Below, piece after piece: positions 23,642-32,597 of a stretch of DNA of 64,000 nucleotides. Positions within the stretch are counted from its first letter, which is position 1, and each line of letters starts with the position of its first letter. The DNA lies in assembly GCA_016716235.1 (NCBI GenBank), contig JADJWS010000001.1, positions 682,001 through 746,000 of the forward strand. The letters run 5' to 3'. The notes beneath the pieces are model-generated. The model saw only the letters and a list, made by a program, of their open reading frames with translations. It did not search any database and was not told where the DNA came from. A program made the translations under genes and the position numbers. The stretch is from Candidatus Defluviilinea gracilis (GTDB lineage: Bacteria; Chloroflexota; Anaerolineae; Anaerolineales; Villigracilaceae).

Positions 23642-25516
23642 TTATTTTGGAACAATGTCAGGTACAGTGATATTGCCGTCGCAGTTTATTGTATTAGTGC
23701 CTATCCAGCATTCCCATGCTTTTGCTTTGGTTGTTATCGATTCCTTCCATATAAAAATCAGCCTGTTAAAACGATAGTATTCAACGATGTGTTTGAACGT
23801 TTGGAGCGTATACGTATATGTTAATGGAAGGCTTTGCTCATATTTCATACAGCTATATTGATTTGGAACACCTTGTGAGAGATGGCACGGTTGTGAAAAA
23901 CTCAGCTCAGAAGCCTCTCCCTTAACCATGAAATTTACCTGTTGAAAAGTCGCCTGATTTGAAACTTTGTTTCCAAGATCAATCAGCTGGTCGTAACTCA
24001 AATCACTAACTAGAAATATTCTTGGTTGAGAAGCGACATTGTGAAATGCCAAGATTACTTCAGTTGCTTCTGGAGTATTATTGTTGGTTAACAGCGTTTG
24101 ATTGGGAGGAGAAAACACAGGTTCAAATTTGATTGGCAATGGATATTTAACCTCCCATGCCGGGTTGTTGTGGTTCTTAGATTTGAATCTGATTTTTATA
24201 TCAATGGGTACGGGATTCGGAAATGGTTGTGGGAACCACTGCGCTTGTCCCTGAATAGTGTCGAAGTCGATACTCTGCATGAAACTGAAATTACCATTTG
24301 ATATTGGGACGGAAGACCCATTTGGTCCGACTATATCTACCTGGAAACAGTCTTTCCAGTTTCGTAAATCATATTCTGATAACACATCGTCTTTGATTTG
24401 GAAGTTAAAAACCCTTGTCTGATTATTTACAATCTCAAGTGGTTGCCTGTTTTCGGTGCTTAATATTAATTTTAAATCTTCGAATGTGTGCGCTTGAATA
24501 AATAACAACCAATGATTTCCAGGGTTTGGAAATAATAAACTGTATTGCAAGCACCCATTCGTTGGCTGAAAAGAATGGTCGGATTGCACCTGGGTTACAT
24601 CCCAAAAGTCGCCAGTGATAGTTTCTTTGATACTCAGATGTGAATTGATGTCTTTATTCCAATATCGGAAGAAAGATCCCGTATACCCCCCAGGTATTGT
24701 TATTGCGTCTAGATAATTTGTAGATGAAATCGCCAAGCTATAAGGAAGAAAAGGTTTCAAATAGTCTAAAAGGTACCTGCCCGCATCTTCAACACTACTG
24801 AAAACATATACCGAGCCTTGGACTCCATTAATATTTGTTTGCCACTTAGCAATATCGCTCTGAATAGACGGTATTTCTGGGCAAATTAAACCCACAAGTA
24901 CTATTAAGTCTTTGTTTTCGGTTATTTTGTTAAGTTTTTCCAACACTGCTGTAGGGCTTTCCTTCCAAAACCCTCCGTCTGTAAGGATGACCAAATATTT
25001 AATAATTACAGATTGTTCATTTATGTCGTTTACAGCGTTTTGAATTGCAGTGCTGTAATTTTGCGAGTCGCCTGTAACGGTTAATTTGTCAACTCGTGGG
25101 TATCCCGGATTCACTACTTGAGGGGGAATTAGTGATATATAGCCATTGTTATTAACATTCCCAAAACTACTAACTCCGACGTGTAGGTTATCAGCAAGTG
25201 GCTCGGGAGTTGTACGCAAGATATCTAGCATATAGTTAACAAAGTCGAATCGTCTACCGTCAACTTCGCCACAATCCTGTCTAATGGAATTAGAGTTATC
25301 TATTAAAAATTGCACCCCTGTTGATTCTGGCGTGGCTACAACAGGCTTTAAGTTGAGCGTAACATCAGTTGGTGGGGGAGTAACTTCTATAATGGGAGGT
25401 GTTGATGTTGGAGTAGGTGTTATTGAGGATGTTGCGGTTGCGCCATTCCCTCCTCCACAGGAGGAAAGCAAAATAGAAGTACACACCATCCAGCGAACAA
25501 GCCATGCGGCTTTCAT
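23642..25516 (-). CDS. VWA-domain lipoprotein of unknown function
   Basis: This 624-residue exported lipoprotein has lipobox LLSSC with Cys20, a Gly cluster, and a Thr/Pro spacer to about residue 60. A von Willebrand A domain follows (about 65-255). Its metal-ion adhesion motif DxSxS is intact (DNSNS, Asp73, Ser75, Ser77), with a TDGG strand and a downstream Val-Gly-Leu core. The C-terminal 350 residues look beta-rich, with several repeats of about 100 residues, and are unlike anything I recognise. GGAGAGG precedes the ATG. It resembles a ligand-binding or sensor lipoprotein acting with the neighbouring membrane proteins. Confidence 0.82.
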   Translation of the reverse strand: MKAAWLVRWMVCTSILLSSCGGGNGATATSSITPTPTSTPPIIEVTPPPTDVTLNLKPVVATPESTGVQFLIDNSNSIRQDCGEVDGRRFDFVNYMLDILRTTPEPLADNLHVGVSSFGNVNNNGYISLIPPQVVNPGYPRVDKLTVTGDSQNYSTAIQNAVNDINEQSVIIKYLVILTDGGFWKESPTAVLEKLNKITENKDLIVLVGLICPEIPSIQSDIAKWQTNINGVQGSVYVFSSVEDAGRYLLDYLKPFLPYSLAISSTNYLDAITIPGGYTGSFFRYWNKDINSHLSIKETITGDFWDVTQVQSDHSFQPTNGCLQYSLLFPNPGNHWLLFIQAHTFEDLKLILSTENRQPLEIVNNQTRVFNFQIKDDVLSEYDLRNWKDCFQVDIVGPNGSSVPISNGNFSFMQSIDFDTIQGQAQWFPQPFPNPVPIDIKIRFKSKNHNNPAWEVKYPLPIKFEPVFSPPNQTLLTNNNTPEATEVILAFHNVASQPRIFLVSDLSYDQLIDLGNKVSNQATFQQVNFMVKGEASELSFSQPCHLSQGVPNQYSCMKYEQSLPLTYTYTLQTFKHIVEYYRFNRLIFIWKESITTKAKAWECWIGTNTINCDGNITVPDIVPK

Positions 25517-25625
25517 AATTTCCTCTCCTGAGTTGCTTAAAGTTGCATTATCTAAACTGTTGGTATATTTACAAATCTTTACAACCTACATTCTGAACGA
25601 ATGGAAAAAACAAAATGTATTCAGA

Positions 25626-26696
25626 TTAATTACTGTCTTTCTTGACAGTTTGTTTTGTTGAATGTGGCTTTTCTTTTTCATCACTACCATCATCTTCTTT
25701 CGAAGACCCAGACATTGAACCAGCGATCCACCTAAATGGTAAAAATATCGCTTGAATAGGCGTAGTAATAACCCATTGCAATAAATCTATTGCGATATAG
25801 ACTATCCGATAGAGGATGTCAACAAAAAACGGCAGGATGGATCCTAAAATGGTGGCAAGGTAATTAACAATATATAACACTCCGATTAGAGCCCAGCCAA
25901 CCACGACAAATAAAACTAGAATACCTCTGATAGATTCTAAGAAGGTGATCGCGGCGGCGAGCGCGCTGTTGATCGGTACCAACCCAAACAAAACCCAGTT
26001 TAGCAAGCCATCGAGAAACGGGCTGGAATCAAGCCTTCCTAATTCGATCAAACGGAAGAGCGCCCAAGCAATTAATGTGAGCAAAGAAAGCAAAGTTACT
26101 AGTAATGCCACACCTTGTGCAAGGGCTCTTGTCTGCCTATCTCTTTCAGACCAGGGGCTGAATTCGCTGGAAGAGCTTCGAATTTCAAATACGAGCGCCA
26201 TGCCGATGATCAAGGCAAGTAACGAGCCGCCAAATACAGCCAAGTCAAATCTTCCGAGTATTTCTGGGAGTTCGCCTGCCCATAAATCTAATACAACCAA
26301 GGTGTTTGCTACTGCAATAGCATCCGCAAGAACGAAGAATAAGAAGCAGGCGAGCAGTATCAAGTATCCCAGTGTTCTAAATGGATGATCTTTGGAATAA
26401 ATGAGTCCAGTGAGATTGATGAACCATCTGGAAACAACCTTTATTAAGTCAGTGAATGGTTGTTTGAGGGTATCTCGAAAGCCATTAGCAACATCTTCGA
26501 GAAATTTTCGAGGATAAAAAGGAACATTATTAGGTTCAGGGTCTTCCTGGAAGATCACTGGTTTAATCACAATCTTGCCCAGTCGTTCAAAAACAGGCCG
26601 CCATCTCTCGGTCCACGCGATACAAATGATCAGCCACACCGCCATAACTACCCAAAAAGCTTGGGAGTTCAACAAGTTGTAAAAGATCTCAGCCAT
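25626..26696 (-). CDS. Polytopic membrane protein of unknown function in the VWA cluster
   Basis: This 356-residue protein has an N-terminal helix (about 12-30) and a cytoplasmic amphipathic region containing FQEDPEPNNVPFYPR. About six hydrophobic helices lie between 110 and 335, and the tail is charged and Ser/Lys/Asp-rich. It begins 2 bases after the upstream lipoprotein stop, with GGAGGT as ribosome site, so the two are co-translated. No transporter or enzyme motif is visible. The charged tails on both membrane proteins of the cluster could be cytoplasmic contact sites. Confidence 0.75.
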   Translation of the reverse strand: MAEIFYNLLNSQAFWVVMAVWLIICIAWTERWRPVFERLGKIVIKPVIFQEDPEPNNVPFYPRKFLEDVANGFRDTLKQPFTDLIKVVSRWFINLTGLIYSKDHPFRTLGYLILLACFLFFVLADAIAVANTLVVLDLWAGELPEILGRFDLAVFGGSLLALIIGMALVFEIRSSSSEFSPWSERDRQTRALAQGVALLVTLLSLLTLIAWALFRLIELGRLDSSPFLDGLLNWVLFGLVPINSALAAAITFLESIRGILVLFVVVGWALIGVLYIVNYLATILGSILPFFVDILYRIVYIAIDLLQWVITTPIQAIFLPFRWIAGSMSGSSKEDDGSDEKEKPHSTKQTVKKDSN

Positions 26697-26698
26697 GG

Positions 26699-27748
26699 TT
26701 ATTTACCTCCAAAGTAGTTTAGGAGAAATGCTTCAAGCCTTTCTCCATTAAGATATTCTACTGATTTGACGCCATAGGACTCGAAAAGAGGTGTCCATTT
26801 ATCCTGGATCTCTTTGCAACTAGGCTGAATAATATCTTCGCACTGAGCCAACACGGAAATAACCTCGACATTTTCTAAATTAATGTGCAGGTAATCTGGA
26901 GTTTCACCTCTCCAGTCGGTGAGATTATCGAAAATCAACAGAATGCATCGGTCATAATTTTTGCATTGATTTTCAAAATCAATTGTTACATGCGAAAGCC
27001 CTTCGTACACGTTATTAGGCGCGAAGGGGGTCTCTAGCACAGCCACCTTGGTTTCTCTTTCGAGTCTTGCGGATTCGACCTGAGTTGCTATTTCTGCGGC
27101 CTCCGCCTGCTGGGTGATGCTCCATTGTGTGGCGGTGGCTTTGTATTGGTCGTCGTAAGAAGTTTTATGGCAAAGATCTTCAAACGCCAGTTGGGTGGCT
27201 GTCGCAAAATGAGCGGTTGAGGTGGCGTTATATTGATTTTTAGCTTCCTGATGCTGAAGAACAGCGTCCGATGTTGTTGGGGTTGGAACTGCAGTTAATG
27301 TTGTATATGGTCTTGGAGTTGCTACGAGTTCAGGTGCATTCGTTATTTTTGAAGAATATCTATCCAGTTTCGCCGCCTCATAACTTCTGAAGCCCAACGA
27401 GAAGATTGAGAATTGGCTGCCTGTACCGAGGATTTTTGGAAGTACGTTGCCAATATAATCTAGCGCATCCCCGGTTTTATCACCAGATAAATACTCTAGA
27501 GTTGCCGCATCTGTTGTATTGGGATCAAAAAGGACCACAATAAACGATGGGGTAAGTTCAAGTTGGTCGAGGTTCTCTAGGCTTACATCTGGACAGATTC
27601 TAGGTGTTGGTGATGGTATTGTTTGGGTAGGTGTAATTCCAGTAAGCTCTGAAGCCCCGGGGAATTGACAACTTGATAGAATTAGAGAAAACGAAAATAT
27701 TGCCCCTGCCAAAACTCGAATAACCATTGCTGTTTTTGAACTGTTCAT
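26699..27748 (-). CDS. Lipoprotein with VWA-like halves split by a coiled coil, first gene of the cluster
   Basis: This 349-residue lipoprotein has lipobox LSSCQ with Cys27 and a Thr/Pro spacer. A first alpha/beta segment begins SFIVVLFDPNTTDAATLEYL. A long Ala/Gln/Glu/Thr-rich helix (about 165-240) looks coiled-coil, and a second alpha/beta half contains CILLIFDNLTDWRGE. The two hydrophobic-strand-Asp segments look like a VWA-type fold interrupted by the helix, with a degenerate metal site. This is my reading of the pattern, not a recognised family. It is the promoter-proximal gene of the four. Confidence 0.7.
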   Translation of the reverse strand: MNSSKTAMVIRVLAGAIFSFSLILSSCQFPGASELTGITPTQTIPSPTPRICPDVSLENLDQLELTPSFIVVLFDPNTTDAATLEYLSGDKTGDALDYIGNVLPKILGTGSQFSIFSLGFRSYEAAKLDRYSSKITNAPELVATPRPYTTLTAVPTPTTSDAVLQHQEAKNQYNATSTAHFATATQLAFEDLCHKTSYDDQYKATATQWSITQQAEAAEIATQVESARLERETKVAVLETPFAPNNVYEGLSHVTIDFENQCKNYDRCILLIFDNLTDWRGETPDYLHINLENVEVISVLAQCEDIIQPSCKEIQDKWTPLFESYGVKSVEYLNGERLEAFLLNYFGGK

Positions 27749-28034
27749 AAAACCCTTCTAAACCAATGTTGTATGGTTATAAGTGGTTCACTGTTCGCAA
27801 ACTCTTCCTTTGTTCTACACTTTCAGCCACCGCTTAATTGGTTTTGGAACAAAGACTGGCAAAACACGTACTTTATGTTATAGGAGGAGTGTTGGTTAAT
27901 TACCCTCCACTGTTTAACTTTTAAGGATTATACGCATATTTTTTTTTTCGCAAGCCCAACTAGCTACCAAAATGTTTCAGTCTGGGTTGCGACTGGTAGG
28001 TAGTTAAATTAGTCGTAATGGTAATTTTAAGCCT

Positions 28035-28198
28035 ATTATCTTTCTAGGGTAATCGCATTTGAAAATCTCGAGGCTCAAAACACGGTGTTTTGCCTTCGAA
28101 TCCGCTAATCTGCGCGAATTTTTCCGAGAAAGGTTAGCGTGAATTCGTGAGGATTAGCGGACAAAAAATCCAAATGCGATTGCCCTAATTATCTTTCT
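28035..28198. mobile_element. MITE-like element with 11-base target duplication
   Basis: The terminal inverted repeats AGGGTAATCGCATTTG (28046-28061) and CAAATGCGATTGCCCT (28171-28186) match at 15 of 16 positions. Directly outside them, ATTATCTTTCT is repeated exactly at 28035-28045 and 28188-28198. An internal inverted repeat TCCGCTAATC/GATTAGCGGA (28101-28110, 28152-28161) makes the centre foldable. There is no coding capacity. The structure is what a transposed non-autonomous element leaves. Confidence 0.8.
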
Positions 28199-28222
28199 GT
28201 CCTCGAACACCCGTGCTATAAT
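28194..28222 (+). promoter_or_regulatory. Candidate promoter of dnaE
   Basis: TATAAT at 28217-28222 has TTTCTG (28194-28199) 17 bases upstream. That weak -35 lies in the right-hand target duplication of the MITE-like element, so the insertion borders or helped form the promoter. Confidence 0.45.
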
Positions 28223-28233
28223 ACCCTCAACCC

Positions 28234-28270
28234 CAATTCTCTAGTCCTCTAATCCTCCAATCCTCTGCTC
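28234..28270. repeat. Pyrimidine-rich repeat leader of dnaE
   Basis: CTCTAGT/CTCTAAT/CTCCAAT-type units run up to the dnaE ATG. No Shine-Dalgarno sequence is present. Confidence 0.6.
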
Positions 28271-28272
28271 TC

Positions 28273-31200
28273 ATGTCCTTCACCCACCTCCACGTTCACA
28301 CCGAATACTCCCTGCTCGACGGCTTCTCGAACATCAAGAAACTCGTCAAGCGCGTGAAGGAGTTGGAGATGCCTGCGGTGGCGATCACCGATCACGGCAC
28401 GATGTTCGGGGTGATGGATTTTTACAAAGCCGCGACGAACGAGGGGATCAAACCGATCATCGGCGTGGAAGCGTACATGGCGGCGCGGACGATGCAAGAC
28501 CGCGATTCGAAACTCGATAGAACCTCCTCTCACTTGTTGTTGCTCGCTGAAAATGAAACAGGTTACAAAAACCTGCTCAAGATTTCCTCCGCCGCGCAAC
28601 TCGACGGCTTCTATTACTATCCTCGCATTGACCATGACCTGTTAGCCAAACATTCCGAGGGAATCATTGCTACGTCGGGGTGCATGTCGGCTGAGATTCC
28701 GCGCTTGCTGTTGGATGGGAATCACGAGGAAGCCGTCAAGCGGATGAATTGGTATTACGACGTCTTCGGGCGCGATAACTTTTTCATCGAACTGCAACAG
28801 CACAACATCAAAGAGATCACCGACTTAAACAAAAAACTGCTCGAGATGGGGATGAAGTATTCGGCGAACTACATCGCGACGAACGACGTGCATTACATCA
28901 ATCAGGATGACGCCCGTTTGCAGGATATTATGCTGGCGATCCAAACCCAGTCGCTTCTTTCGGACCCCGAGCGGATGCGCATGAGCGACGACTCATACTA
29001 CCTCCGCACGCCCGAGGAGATGAGTCGACTCTTTGCTGAGGTGCCCGAGTCGTTGAGTAACACGCTCCTCATCGCCGAACGCTGTAATGTGGACTTATCG
29101 TTCAAGGGCTATCACTTGCCCGAGTTTCCCGTCCCTGATGGGTTTACGGTGGCAAGTTATCTCCGTCACCTCTGCGAGGACGGGGCGAGGAAAAGGTATG
29201 GGGAGTCGGCGACCAGTTCCAAAGTCCGCGAGAGAATCGAGTATGAGTTGGGCGTCGTCAACAAAATGGGATTCGACGCCTACTTCCTCATCGTCTGGGA
29301 TTTGTGTCGTCACGCGCGTGAAAATGGGATTTGGTACAACGCGCGCGGATCTGCCGCGGGTTCGATCGTCGCGTATGTGTTGGAGATCACGGTCGTTGAC
29401 CCGCTTCAACATGATCTGCTGTTCGAGCGCTTCTTGAACCCTGGGCGCATCTCGATGCCCGATATTGATTTGGATTTTCGTGACGACCGCCGCTCGGAAA
29501 TGCTTGAATACACATCGCGCAAATATGGGAGCGATAAGGTCGCGCAGATCATCACGTTTGGGACGATGGGAACGAAAGCCGCGTTGCGCGACGTGGCGCG
29601 TGTGATGGACATCCCATTGCCTGAAGTGGATCGTGTTGCAAAACTTGTGCCGTTCGTTTCGGGTCGCAACACCACAATGGAAGACGCGCTCGCGATCCCC
29701 GATTTCAAAAAGATCTATAACGAACAACCGCATCTGCGTGAATTGATTGACACCGCCGCCCGCATGGAAGGGACCGTGCGCAACGCAGGGACTCACGCGG
29801 CGGGCGTGGTCATCTCTGATAAGCCGATGATCGAATACCTGCCGTTGCATCGCCCGACCTCTGGCTCGGAAGAGACGCCGATCAAAACGGTGACGCAGTT
29901 CGAGATGGGCATTCTCGATTCGCTCGGTATGTTGAAAGTGGACTTCCTCGGGCTTATCACGTTGAGCGTCATGGCGAAGGCGTGCGATTTGATCGAGAAA
30001 CGTCACGGCGTGAAATTGGATTTGAACAACATTCCGCTCGACGATCCGAAATCGTTTGAGATCATGGGCGCGGGGCAGACCGCTGGCTTGTTCCAAGTGG
30101 AAGGCGGCGGCATGACGCGCTGGATCGTCCAGATGAAGCCGAAGACGCTGGACAACATCATCGCCATGGTCGCGTTGTATCGCCCAGGTCCGATGGCGTT
30201 CATCCCCGATTACATCGCGCGTATGCACGGCGAAGCGGACGTGGAATATCGTCACCCCTCATTGCAACCAATCTTCCAAGATACATTCGGAATCCCCGTT
30301 TATCAAGAACAATTGATGCGTGCCGCCGTCGAACTCGCGGGATACACGCCATCTGAATCGGATGAATTGCGCAAAGCGATCTCGAAGAAGATCAAACAAG
30401 ATATTGATAAACATCGCAACAAATTTGTCACGGGCGCGGTGAAGCAGGGGATGGAACAAAGCGTTGCCGAATCCATTTACAGCGATTGGGAAGAGTTTGC
30501 GCGTTATGGATTCAACAAATCTCATGCGGCAGACTACGGCGTCATCGCCGTGCAGACCGCCTATCTCAAAGCCAATTATCCAACCGAATACATGACCGCG
30601 TTGCTTTCGGCGTCTGCGGGACAGACCGAGAAAGTCGCCTTCTATATTTCAGACGCGAAGAGCATGGGTGTGCCGGTTCTGCCGATTGACATCAATGCTT
30701 CGGGCTGGGATTTTGAAATTGAAAACCCTTCAACGAGTTCAGGGCAAGAAAAACCCAGCATCCGTTTCGGGTTAGGCGCGGTAAAAAATGTGGGGCAAGG
30801 CGCGGTCGAATTAATTCTCAAAGAGCGCGACCAAAACGGGACGTTCAAAGACCTCAACGAGTTTGCGCGGCGCGTCGATCTTCGCGCGGTTGGAAAACGC
30901 GCCCTCGAATGTCTCATCAAAGTCGGTTCGATGGACGCGTTCGGCAACCGCGCCGCGTTGCTCGCCTCGCTCGATCGAATCGTTTCGATCAGCAATGCGC
31001 ACTTCCGCGCGGCAGATGCGGGGCAGATGAGTCTCTTCGGCACAACAACGGGCGTCGTCGAGGAAATCACATTGCCCGAAGTCAATAATGTTGATAAACG
31101 CGAGATGCTCAACTGGGAGCGCGAACTCATCGGCTTATATATTTCCGATCATCCGCTCACGCCGTATCAAAAAACGTTCGCGCAGATCGTCAGTTATTTT

Positions 31201-32247
31201 TCGGGTCAACTCGGCGAAGCCTCGCACGAAGAAAAAGTCCGCGTGGCGGGTCTCATCACCAACGTCCGCCCGTACATGACCAAGACCAACAAGCCGATGG
31301 GTTTCGTCACGCTCGAAGATATTCAAGGCAACATCGAACTCGTGCTCTTCCCGCGCACGTGGGAGAAAACGCGCGAGCAACTCACCGTTGGTCAGATCGT
31401 GATCGTCGAAGGCAAAGTGGATGGAAACTCCACGCCGCCAAAAATTTTAGTGGATGCGGTGCGGACGGAGATCAAGATTCTCGAATCATTGGATGACGCT
31501 TCGTCTCCGCTCAGCGCGAAGCCGCCTCTCTCTCAGGGTCAGCCTGCTTCGCCCTCGCAAGCGACTCCACAACCCAAGCCGACTCCTGTCACGCCGCTCA
31601 ACATCAAGTCCACGCAACCGAAGCCGATGGCGCAACAAAAGCAGACGCCGCCTCCAGTGATGGTTCCTCAAGTTGCCGAATCCACGCCTGCTTATGAAGT
31701 AGGGCGAGATAGTATCTCGCTCTACAGCGAACCTCCGCCACCCGATAACTTCCCCGATGGCTGGGACAATGAATGGCAGCCCTCATTCGAAGAGGGCGCG
31801 ATTGCGTCCAAGCCTGAGCCGAAGTTCAAGAAGAGTGATGAAGTCACGCCGCCGCGCGTCGAAGCGATGACTGCTCAAGTTGAGAGTCAAGATGAGACGG
31901 GCGACCAAGATGACGCGGCGCGCGAAGCGGTTGTCACATCCCTCAAATCCATTTACACCACGCTGGTCAAAGAGGAAGACCAGAAACATCCGCCGAAGCA
32001 AGTCACGGTGATGCTGCGCTCGACGGGCGACAAGGAACGCGACCGACGCAGGATCAAAACCATCTATGGCACGCTGATCTCATTCCACGGGCGCGACCGA
32101 TTCAGTTTTCAGATTTTCGAGAACGGGTCAGGTCACTTGATTGACTTCCCCAACGACACCACGCGCGTCTGCCCAGAAATGCTCGACCGCCTCAAGAAGT
32201 TGATCGGCGAAGAAAGCTGGCGCGTGGAGGAGATCACGTTTCAGTAG
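28273..32247 (+). CDS. dnaE: DNA polymerase III alpha subunit
   Basis: This 1324-residue protein is the replicative polymerase. An N-terminal PHP domain (HLHVHTEYSLLDG, ITDHGTMFG) is followed by the family-C catalytic core with PDIDLDFRDDRR (catalytic Asp pair) and the fingers (GGGMTRWIVQMKPKTLDNIIAMVALYRPG). Next come a helix-hairpin-helix region and an OB domain. A Pro/Gln-rich linker (about 1080-1190) leads to a C-terminal domain of about 100 residues. Two dispersed repeats lie in frame: NPSTSSGQE at 818-826 and GRDSISLYS at 1144-1152. The ATG has no ribosome site and follows a pyrimidine-rich leader. Confidence 0.96.
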   Translation: MSFTHLHVHTEYSLLDGFSNIKKLVKRVKELEMPAVAITDHGTMFGVMDFYKAATNEGIKPIIGVEAYMAARTMQDRDSKLDRTSSHLLLLAENETGYKNLLKISSAAQLDGFYYYPRIDHDLLAKHSEGIIATSGCMSAEIPRLLLDGNHEEAVKRMNWYYDVFGRDNFFIELQQHNIKEITDLNKKLLEMGMKYSANYIATNDVHYINQDDARLQDIMLAIQTQSLLSDPERMRMSDDSYYLRTPEEMSRLFAEVPESLSNTLLIAERCNVDLSFKGYHLPEFPVPDGFTVASYLRHLCEDGARKRYGESATSSKVRERIEYELGVVNKMGFDAYFLIVWDLCRHARENGIWYNARGSAAGSIVAYVLEITVVDPLQHDLLFERFLNPGRISMPDIDLDFRDDRRSEMLEYTSRKYGSDKVAQIITFGTMGTKAALRDVARVMDIPLPEVDRVAKLVPFVSGRNTTMEDALAIPDFKKIYNEQPHLRELIDTAARMEGTVRNAGTHAAGVVISDKPMIEYLPLHRPTSGSEETPIKTVTQFEMGILDSLGMLKVDFLGLITLSVMAKACDLIEKRHGVKLDLNNIPLDDPKSFEIMGAGQTAGLFQVEGGGMTRWIVQMKPKTLDNIIAMVALYRPGPMAFIPDYIARMHGEADVEYRHPSLQPIFQDTFGIPVYQEQLMRAAVELAGYTPSESDELRKAISKKIKQDIDKHRNKFVTGAVKQGMEQSVAESIYSDWEEFARYGFNKSHAADYGVIAVQTAYLKANYPTEYMTALLSASAGQTEKVAFYISDAKSMGVPVLPIDINASGWDFEIENPSTSSGQEKPSIRFGLGAVKNVGQGAVELILKERDQNGTFKDLNEFARRVDLRAVGKRALECLIKVGSMDAFGNRAALLASLDRIVSISNAHFRAADAGQMSLFGTTTGVVEEITLPEVNNVDKREMLNWERELIGLYISDHPLTPYQKTFAQIVSYFSGQLGEASHEEKVRVAGLITNVRPYMTKTNKPMGFVTLEDIQGNIELVLFPRTWEKTREQLTVGQIVIVEGKVDGNSTPPKILVDAVRTEIKILESLDDASSPLSAKPPLSQGQPASPSQATPQPKPTPVTPLNIKSTQPKPMAQQKQTPPPVMVPQVAESTPAYEVGRDSISLYSEPPPPDNFPDGWDNEWQPSFEEGAIASKPEPKFKKSDEVTPPRVEAMTAQVESQDETGDQDDAAREAVVTSLKSIYTTLVKEEDQKHPPKQVTVMLRSTGDKERDRRRIKTIYGTLISFHGRDRFSFQIFENGSGHLIDFPNDTTRVCPEMLDRLKKLIGEESWRVEEITFQ
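30727..30748 (+). repeat. 22-base dispersed repeat inside dnaE
   Basis: CCTTCAACGAGTTCAGGGCA plus AG encodes the STSSGQ loop. Relatives are at 11698-11719, 22211-22232 and 47540-47561, all in non-coding DNA. Confidence 0.6.
31699..31725. repeat. Palindromic repeat inside the dnaE linker
   Basis: GCGAGATA and TATCTCGC flank a single base and extend outward as GTAG/CTAC. The 13-bp stem is nearly perfect, and the sequence is read in frame as VGRDSISLY. A related palindrome lies at 35833-35864. Confidence 0.7.
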
Positions 32248-32253
32248 GGCGGT

Positions 32254-32283
32254 TTGACGTATGCGCATGTGGGTGTGTATAAT
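32254..32283 (+). promoter_or_regulatory. Promoter of the VapBC-type pair
   Basis: TTGACG (32254-32259), an 18-base spacer and a perfect TATAAT (32278-32283) lie immediately after the dnaE stop and 17 bases before the antitoxin ATG. An autoregulatory operator would be expected here. Confidence 0.75.
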
Positions 32284-32300
32284 GCGGGGAAGGAGCCAGA

Positions 32301-32597
32301 ATGCAAAACTTGCAACGAGTGAATCTTTTGTTGGAACGACGCCAGCGCGAAGCGTTGGAACGTCTCGCCGCGCAAAAGCATCGCAGTGTGAGCGATCTGG
32401 TGCGGGAATATGTCACTGCGGGTTTGCGCGAAGACACTGATGCGCGCAAGGAGCGCGCGCTTGCCTTAGAGCGCGCCCGCGAATTGAGCGCGCGTATTTT
32501 GAAACGCCGCAAGGGAAAGCCGCTTACCGATTCAGTCAAACTCTTGGAACAAGCGCGAGAGGAGAGGGTGAATGAACTACTGGGTCGTGGACGCTAA
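32301..32597 (+). CDS. Ribbon-helix-helix antitoxin (VapB-like)
   Basis: This 98-residue basic protein has an N-terminal ribbon-helix-helix pattern (LQRVNLLLERRQREALERLA then SVSDLVREYV), typical of CopG/RHH antitoxins. The C-terminal arm is charged and helical and would wrap the toxin. It overlaps the PIN toxin gene by 26 bases. GAAGGAG precedes the ATG. It is expected to neutralise the toxin and repress the pair's own promoter. Confidence 0.8.
   Translation: MQNLQRVNLLLERRQREALERLAAQKHRSVSDLVREYVTAGLREDTDARKERALALERARELSARILKRRKGKPLTDSVKLLEQAREERVNELLGRGR

Larger units (their letters stand above)
27749..28272. other. 524-base gene-free stretch before dnaE
   Basis: No coding region is supported. 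From left to right it holds an AT-rich region upstream of the VWA cluster, the MITE-like element at 28035-28198, a TATAAT promoter (28217-28222) and the pyrimidine-rich repeat leader of dnaE (28234-28270). Confidence 0.7.

Noticed and set aside
29095..30255. 386-codon minus-strand open frame inside dnaE
   Set aside because: It is fully antisense to an essential, strongly recognisable gene. The translation is Arg/His/Asp-rich without motifs, as expected of a GC-skewed shadow.
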